Shown here: in pieces, positions 59,874 through 64,000 of the stretch
Layout: each line of letters opens with the position of its first letter
Numbering within the stretch: the stretch's first letter is position 1
Origin: DASVCS01 sp036381495
GTDB taxonomy: Bacteria > Gemmatimonadota > Gemmatimonadetes > Longimicrobiales > RSA9
Length of the DNA stretch: 64,000 nt
Direction: 5' to 3'
Assembly (NCBI GenBank): GCA_036381495.1
Contig: DASVCS010000015.1
Span: 8,900-72,899 of the forward strand
The notes under the pieces: generated by a model
What the model saw: the letters and a program-made list of their open reading frames with translations, nothing else
The model's database searches: none
Told to the model about the DNA's origin: nothing
Made by a program: the position numbers and the translations under genes

Positions 59874-61112
59874 TCACCCCACCACCGCCGCCGCCCCCAC
59901 CCGCGCGCACACCCGCATCCCCGGCGCCAGCCCAAGCCGGTCGCAGGCGCGACGCGGGATGCGGGCGAGGAGCGGCATGCCGGCCCGGCTCTCACGGCCT
60001 CCAGCGCCGCCGTCTTCACCGCCACCGTCATCAGGCTCACCGTCGTCACGGACGCCCACACTACCCTCGCCGCCCTGTCCGCCACCCCCATCCCCTTCGC
60101 CGCCCCCGCTGCCTCCGTCGTCCCCCACACCCTCTCCCCCGCCATCGCCGCACACCAACCGCACCACCGCCTCCCCCGCCCCGACCTCCTCGATCCCGAC
60201 GATCCGCGCAGCGAACTGGTTCAGGATGCTCGAGGCCGCATCCGCCGCGAGCCCGATGCTCACGTCCGCCGCGCGCACCTCGACGCGGACCCGCCGGCCG
60301 GGCGCGTGCCGCTGCCGCGGCAGCCACAGGGGGCCCCACGGCGCGTCGAGCCGCGTGAGGCCGTAGGCGTCGTCGTGTTCCCGCACGACGGCGTCGACGA
60401 CGACGGCGGCCTCCGGACCGCGCCAGCGGGCGAAGTCGGCGCGTGCCAGCACATCGGCCGGCGCGCCGGCGGCTCGCACGCGCCCGGCCACGAGCCACAC
60501 GAGCCGGTCGGCGAGCCGGACGACCTCGGCGAGCGAGTGGCTGACGTAGAGGATCGGGACGCGCAGCCGCGCCGGCAGCATCTCGAGGTACGGCAGGATC
60601 TCGCCGCGGCCGGTCTCGTCGAGCGCGGAGAGCGGCTCGTCCATGAGCAGCAGCCGCGGGCTGGCGAGGAGCGCGCGCGCGATCGCGACGCGTTGGCGCT
60701 CGCCGCCGGAGAGCGCGCCGGTCGTCCGGTCGAGCAGAGGCTCGAGGCCCAGCCAGGCGATCGCCTCGTCCCACGCGATGCGCCGCGTGGGCGCACGGTC
60801 GTATGCGTAGCGCAGGTTGCCGCGGACGGTGAGGTGCGGGAAGAGGCCGGGCTCCTGGAAGACGTAGCCGACGGCGCGGCGGTGCGGCGGGAGGAACGTG
60901 CGGCTCCGCGTGTCGTGCCACACCTCGTCGCCGACACGGATGCGGCCGTGCGCGTTGCGTTCGAGCCCGGCAAGGCAGCGGAGCACCATCGTCTTGCCGG
61001 CGCCGGAGGGGCCGAAGAGCCCGATGACGCCGCGGGCGGGTGCGTCGAAGGCGACGTCGAGCCCGGCACCCTCGCCGAGCGGAAGCCGGATCCGGACCTC
61101 GAGCGCGCTCAC
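59874..61112 (-). CDS. modC: Molybdate ABC transporter ATP-binding protein
   Basis: 412 residues from GTG 61112, whose codon overlaps the ModB stop (GTGA). ABC motifs: Walker A LFGPSGAGKTMVLRCLAG, Q-loop FQEPGLFPHLTVRGNLRYAY, signature GALSGGERQRVAIARALL, Walker B LLLMDEPLSALDETGRGEIL, and YVSHSLAEVVRLADRLV. Residues about 270-412 include a MOP/TOBE molybdate-binding domain (VRAADVSIGLAADAASSILN, IPRRACDRLGLAPGMRVCAR). It is interrupted by roughly 55 Gly/Asp/Glu-rich residues encoded by a low-complexity stretch near 60000-60140. It energises molybdate or tungstate uptake with ModA and ModB. Confidence 0.94.
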   Translation of the reverse strand: MSALEVRIRLPLGEGAGLDVAFDAPARGVIGLFGPSGAGKTMVLRCLAGLERNAHGRIRVGDEVWHDTRSRTFLPPHRRAVGYVFQEPGLFPHLTVRGNLRYAYDRAPTRRIAWDEAIAWLGLEPLLDRTTGALSGGERQRVAIARALLASPRLLLMDEPLSALDETGRGEILPYLEMLPARLRVPILYVSHSLAEVVRLADRLVWLVAGRVRAAGAPADVLARADFARWRGPEAAVVVDAVVREHDDAYGLTRLDAPWGPLWLPRQRHAPGRRVRVEVRAADVSIGLAADAASSILNQFAARIVGIEEVGAGEAVVRLVCGDGGGEGVGDDGGSGGGEGDGGGGQGGEGSVGVRDDGEPDDGGGEDGGAGGRESRAGMPLLARIPRRACDRLGLAPGMRVCARVGAAAVVG

Positions 61113-61795
61113 GGGTGCGGTGCCGCGGCGCGGCGGTCGACGGCGTAGACGGCCAGCAGCACGGCGAACGAAAAGGCGAGCATCCCGGCGGAGAGGAGGT
61201 GGGCGGCGCCGTATTCGAGGGCCTCGACGTGGTTGTATACGGCGATCGAGAGCACCTGCGTGCGACCGGGGATGTTGCCGCCGATCATCAGGACGACGCC
61301 GAACTCGCCCACGGTGTGGGCGAACGCGAGCGTCGCGGCGGTGAGGAAGCCGGGTTGGGCCAGCGGGAGCGCCACGGAGAAGAAGCGGTCGACCGGGCCG
61401 GCGCGCAGCGTCGCCGCGACTTCGAGCGGGCGCTCGCCGATCGCGGCGAAGGCGTTGCGCAGCGGCTGGACGACGAAGGGGAGCGAATAGAGCATCGAGC
61501 CGATGACGAGCCCGGGGAACGAGAAGACGAGCCGGTCGCCGCCCATGGCCTCCCAGATCCGCCCGACCGGGCCGGCCGGCCCGAGGATCACGAGGAGGTA
61601 GAAGCCGAGCACGGTCGGCGGGAGCACGAGCGGCAGCGCGGCGGCGGCCTCGATCGGCGCGCGCAGCCGCGAGCGCGTCCGCGAGAGCCACCACGCGAGC
61701 GGCGTCCCGACCAACAGCAGCCCGGCCGTCGTCACCGTGGCCAGCTTCAGCGTCACGACCACCGCCTGCCAGTCGGAAGGGCCGAGCTGCAGCAT
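61109..61795 (-). CDS. modB: Molybdate ABC transporter permease
   Basis: 228 residues from ATG 61795. Five or six transmembrane helices (VVVTLKLATVTTAGLLLVGT, AAALPLVLPPTVLGFYLLVI, VIGSMLYSLPFVVQPLRNAF, LAFSFAVLLAVYAV). The permease EAA-loop motif EVAATLRAGPVDRFFSVALP and the ModB-typical FAHTVGEFGVVLMIGGNIPG are present. It is overlapped by ModC through GTGA and follows ModA after 19 nt. Complete. Confidence 0.96.
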   Translation of the reverse strand: MLQLGPSDWQAVVVTLKLATVTTAGLLLVGTPLAWWLSRTRSRLRAPIEAAAALPLVLPPTVLGFYLLVILGPAGPVGRIWEAMGGDRLVFSFPGLVIGSMLYSLPFVVQPLRNAFAAIGERPLEVAATLRAGPVDRFFSVALPLAQPGFLTAATLAFAHTVGEFGVVLMIGGNIPGRTQVLSIAVYNHVEALEYGAAHLLSAGMLAFSFAVLLAVYAVDRRAAAPHP

Positions 61796-61814
61796 CTCTC
61801 CAACCCCGCCGGCT

Positions 61815-62609
61815 CTACCGCCGCCCCGTGCCGTACCCGTACGACGCGATCAGTCGCCGCGCCTCCGGGCTCCGGAGGTAGGCGACGTAGCGCCGCGCCC
61901 CCGCGTTGTCCGCGCCGTGCCTCAGGAGCACCGCGTCCTGCCGGATCGGCCCGTGCAGCTCCCGCGGCACGATCCAATAGCGACACGACGACTCGCCCCT
62001 GACCTGCGACAGCGCGACGAAACCCAGCTCCGCCGCGCCCGACCGCACGAACCGATACGTCTGGCCGATGCTCTCCCCCCGAATGAGCCGCGCCGCGACC
62101 GCGTCCGCCAGCCCCAGCCGCTCGAGCGTCTGCACCGCCGCGACGCCGTACGGCGCCGTTTCCGGGTTCGCGATCGCCAGGTGCGCGTACTCGCCCTCGA
62201 TCAGGTCCGCGCCGCCAGCTCGCACCGAGTCCAGCCCGGGACCGTACAGCACGAGGCGCCCCTCCGCATACGTGAAGCGCGTCCCCGGCACCACCCGGCC
62301 CTCCGCCTCGAGCCGCCGCGGCCGCTCTTCGTCCGCCGCGAGGAAGACGTCGAACGGCGCGCCGTTGCGGATCTGCGCATAGAGCTGCCCCGTCGAGCCG
62401 ATGCTCGCGCGTACCACGACGCCCGTCGCCGCCGTGAACCGCGCCGCGAGTGCCGCCTGCGTCTCCGCGAAATTGGCCGCGACGGCGACGAGAACCGTCT
62501 CGTCCGCCTGCCGTGCCCAAGCGGGCGCGGTCCATGGGAGAGTGAGACAACAGAGGAGCGCGCACGCGCGGATGACATGCGCGAGCGGGATGGGGCGTGG
62601 CGCCCGCAC
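61815..62609 (-). CDS. modA: Molybdate-binding periplasmic protein
   Basis: 264 residues from GTG 62609, five nt after GGGAGG; an ATG at 62663 is possible but would overlap the regulator stop. Signal peptide IRACALLCCLTLPWTAPAWA. Binding-protein motifs: LVAVAANFAETQAALAARFT, SIGSTGQLYAQIRNGAPFDV, FLAADEERPRRLEAEGRVVP, LAIANPETAPYGVAAVQTLE and SGAAELGFVALSQV, which line the molybdate/tungstate pocket in ModA. Second gene of the operon: regulator, modA, modB, modC. Confidence 0.96.
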   Translation of the reverse strand: MRAPRPIPLAHVIRACALLCCLTLPWTAPAWARQADETVLVAVAANFAETQAALAARFTAATGVVVRASIGSTGQLYAQIRNGAPFDVFLAADEERPRRLEAEGRVVPGTRFTYAEGRLVLYGPGLDSVRAGGADLIEGEYAHLAIANPETAPYGVAAVQTLERLGLADAVAARLIRGESIGQTYRFVRSGAAELGFVALSQVRGESSCRYWIVPRELHGPIRQDAVLLRHGADNAGARRYVAYLRSPEARRLIASYGYGTGRR

Positions 62610-62665
62610 GGAACCTCCCGGGGACCGGACCCTCGCGGCGGTCGCCGCAGCGCCGCACGCCATCC

Positions 62666-63916
62666 TCACGACCGCTCCCCCGTCCGCTGCACGTCGTAGC
62701 CGGGCAGGTCGCCGAGCAGCCGGCGGAACGCGACGGACCGGACGGCGTCGAGCAGCGCCGCGAGCCGCGGGTCGTCTTCCATGTCCGCCCGGTAGCAGAG
62801 GTCGTACGCCTCGGTCCGTACGGGGAGAAAGGCGAGTCCGCCATCTTCGGCGACGAGGCGGACGCAGATGCCGGCCTGGGCCCAACCGGCGCGGATCGCG
62901 TCGACGACGCCGCGGTGGTCCGACGCCGCGTGCTGCCAGAGTCCGGACACGTCTCGGCCTTCGAAGAGCTGTTCGAGGCAGCGTCGCGCGCCGGAGCCCT
63001 CCTCGCGGCCCACCCAGCGCAGCCCCGCGTCCAGCGCGGCCGGAACAGACCGCACGCCCAGCCCCGGTGCGAGCGCCACCCCTTCCATCCACCGCGCCAC
63101 ATGCAGCAGCCGGAACCCCGGGCCGAGGCGCTCGCGCACCAGGCGCTCGTTCTCCTCCGGACCGGCGCCGAGGTGCACGCCGGCGACGTGGATCCGCCCA
63201 TCGCGCAGCAGCTCGAGCGACCGCCCGCTCGAGCGCACGAACGGCAGCACGCGCACGCCGGCCGCGTTCCCGAGCAGCGTCGCCAGAAGGCCCGCCGCCG
63301 GATCGCACCCCGCGACGACCAGCGTGCGCCGCGGGTCCGGGCGGGGCATCGCGCCGGCGCGCGCGGCCGCCGGGACACCCCACGGCGACGCCGCGCGCGC
63401 CGTGCTCCCGACCCGGACCTCCGTGGCGGCCCGCGCCGCCGCCGTGACGTCCGAGCTCGCCGCGCGTCCGGCGCCTGCCGCGCGTCCGCCGCCCGCCGTT
63501 CCCGCCGTACCAACCGTACCCGAGGCGCCCACCGGACCCGCGACGCCCTCCGCGCCGCCCACCACCACCACCCCATCGTGCGGCAGCAGCCCGGCCGCCG
63601 TCGTCTCGACCGGGTAATGCAGCAGCCGCCCGCCGACCTCGGCGAGCCAGAAGCGCTGCGCCCCACCGCCCGGCGCCCACGCCCACGTCACCGCGTCCTC
63701 GCCTCGCGCGGCGTCCAGCCGGAACAGCTCCTCGACGCGACACTCCAGCGCCGCCGCCAACGCGAGCGCCGCCGCGGTCGACGGGACCACGCGCCCCGTC
63801 TCGATCGCGCTGACCGCCGCCCGCGAGATCCCCGCGCGCGCCGCCAACATTTCCTGCGACCAGCCGCGCCGTCCGCGCGCCTCTCGCACCCGTGTCTCGA
63901 TCCGCGGATCCGACAT
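62666..63916 (-). CDS. XRE-type regulator with periplasmic-binding-protein-like domain
   Basis: 416 residues from ATG 63916. Residues about 5-65 are an HTH (VREARGRRGWSQEMLAARAG, ISRAAVSAIETGRVVPSTAA). After a Gly/Ala/Thr-rich linker (about 140-185) comes a PBP-like domain: RRTLVVAGCDPAAGLLATLL, SGRSLELLRDGRIHVAGVHL, LRWVGREEGSGARRCLEQLF, DHRGVVDAIRAGWAQAGICV. The architecture fits regulators that bind molybdate or a molybdenum-cofactor-related ligand and are encoded with mod genes. It is the first gene of the operon and probably controls it. It replaces ModE here. Confidence 0.92.
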   Translation of the reverse strand: MSDPRIETRVREARGRRGWSQEMLAARAGISRAAVSAIETGRVVPSTAAALALAAALECRVEELFRLDAARGEDAVTWAWAPGGGAQRFWLAEVGGRLLHYPVETTAAGLLPHDGVVVVGGAEGVAGPVGASGTVGTAGTAGGGRAAGAGRAASSDVTAAARAATEVRVGSTARAASPWGVPAAARAGAMPRPDPRRTLVVAGCDPAAGLLATLLGNAAGVRVLPFVRSSGRSLELLRDGRIHVAGVHLGAGPEENERLVRERLGPGFRLLHVARWMEGVALAPGLGVRSVPAALDAGLRWVGREEGSGARRCLEQLFEGRDVSGLWQHAASDHRGVVDAIRAGWAQAGICVRLVAEDGGLAFLPVRTEAYDLCYRADMEDDPRLAALLDAVRSVAFRRLLGDLPGYDVQRTGERS

Positions 63917-63922
63917 GATCGT

Positions 63923-63951
63923 AGCATATGCGTCAGGATCGTATCGGGCAA
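63923..63951 (-). promoter_or_regulatory. Promoter of the molybdate operon, apparently leaderless
   Basis: On the minus strand, TTGCCC (63951-63946), 17-nt spacer, TATGCT (63928-63923). The start codon is at 63916, seven nt after the -10, so the transcript would begin at or beside the ATG. No ribosome-binding site fits in this space. A repeated ACGATC flanks the -10 (near 63939 and 63920) and could be the regulator's operator. Confidence 0.6.
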
Positions 63952-64000
63952 GGCTGGCGTCGAGGGCGTGGGTCTGGATCGGTCGTGCCGGCCGGGCGGG

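Noticed and set aside
1..64000. tRNA or rRNA genes
   Set aside because: I scanned for GGTTCGAATC-like T-arm sequences followed by CCA and for rRNA signatures and saw none. A tRNAscan run would be decisive.

Overview
The window is very GC-rich, densely coded bacterial chromosome. It has many secreted or envelope metallopeptidases (M1, two M16, two M56, an S9 oligopeptidase, a COG4324-type aminopeptidase), two BlaI/M56 sensor-protease operons, PadR, LytTR and large PAS/GAF histidine kinase regulation, and numerous TTGACA-type promoters. I see no tRNA, rRNA, CRISPR array, transposase or phage gene. This protein mix is typical of Gemmatimonadota. That assignment is inference from gene content and was not checked by phylogeny.

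Layout. 1-2.0 kb: the end of a TolC-type efflux gene and a TetR-family regulator with two DNA-binding domains and a perfect operator. 2.5-7.2 kb: arginine decarboxylase, a geranylgeranyl-reductase-like flavoprotein and a two-subunit Fe-S L-serine dehydratase. 7.3-11.5 kb: an S9 peptidase and a gamma-glutamyltransferase. 11.5-17.7 kb: an ABC exporter pair, Kup potassium uptake, a radical-SAM DNA-repair-type protein and an L,D-transpeptidase. 17.9-20.9 kb: an M16 peptidase pair (one active, one lacking the zinc motif). 21.1-24.0 kb: a membrane protein/XRE pair and an amidohydrolase-CIA30 fusion. 24.3-27.7 kb: BlaI plus an M56 peptidase with a ten-repeat HEAT tail, frameshifted by a 25-bp duplication. 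27.9-36.3 kb: HdeD-like protein, GntR, a di-haem cytochrome, a Rieske-flavoprotein overlapping GTP cyclohydrolase I, PadR with a permease remnant, and a CHASE3-type kinase. 36.3-43.6 kb: outer-membrane protein, DoxX, a second BlaI/M56 operon whose M56 protein carries plug-like and TonB domains, DUF423, aminopeptidase. 43.7-55.9 kb: LeuRS, PAS/GAF kinase, M1 peptidase, double DoxX, lipoproteins, and a LytS/LytTR-type pair. 56-59.5 kb: a disturbed stretch with YdeI, gene fragments, a perfect 23-bp inverted repeat and poorly conserved secreted proteins. 59.9-63.9 kb: a molybdate operon (XRE-PBP regulator, ModA, ModB, ModC).

The most unusual non-coding content is two dispersed repeat families. 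The first is a G-rich (GGGCTA)n tract, usually followed by a module ending in GTTTAC repeats (about 4.4, 9.4, 15.5 and 21.8 kb). The second is a 93-96 bp element with TAGAGCGGTTG terminal inverted repeats (24.12, 37.37 and 51.45 kb). Several copies begin exactly at the stop codon of the neighbouring gene and supply its TAG. Neither family is explained by any gene here.

Starts were chosen by family length, ribosome-binding sites and overlaps. Large open frames opposite the genes are treated as GC-driven shadows.
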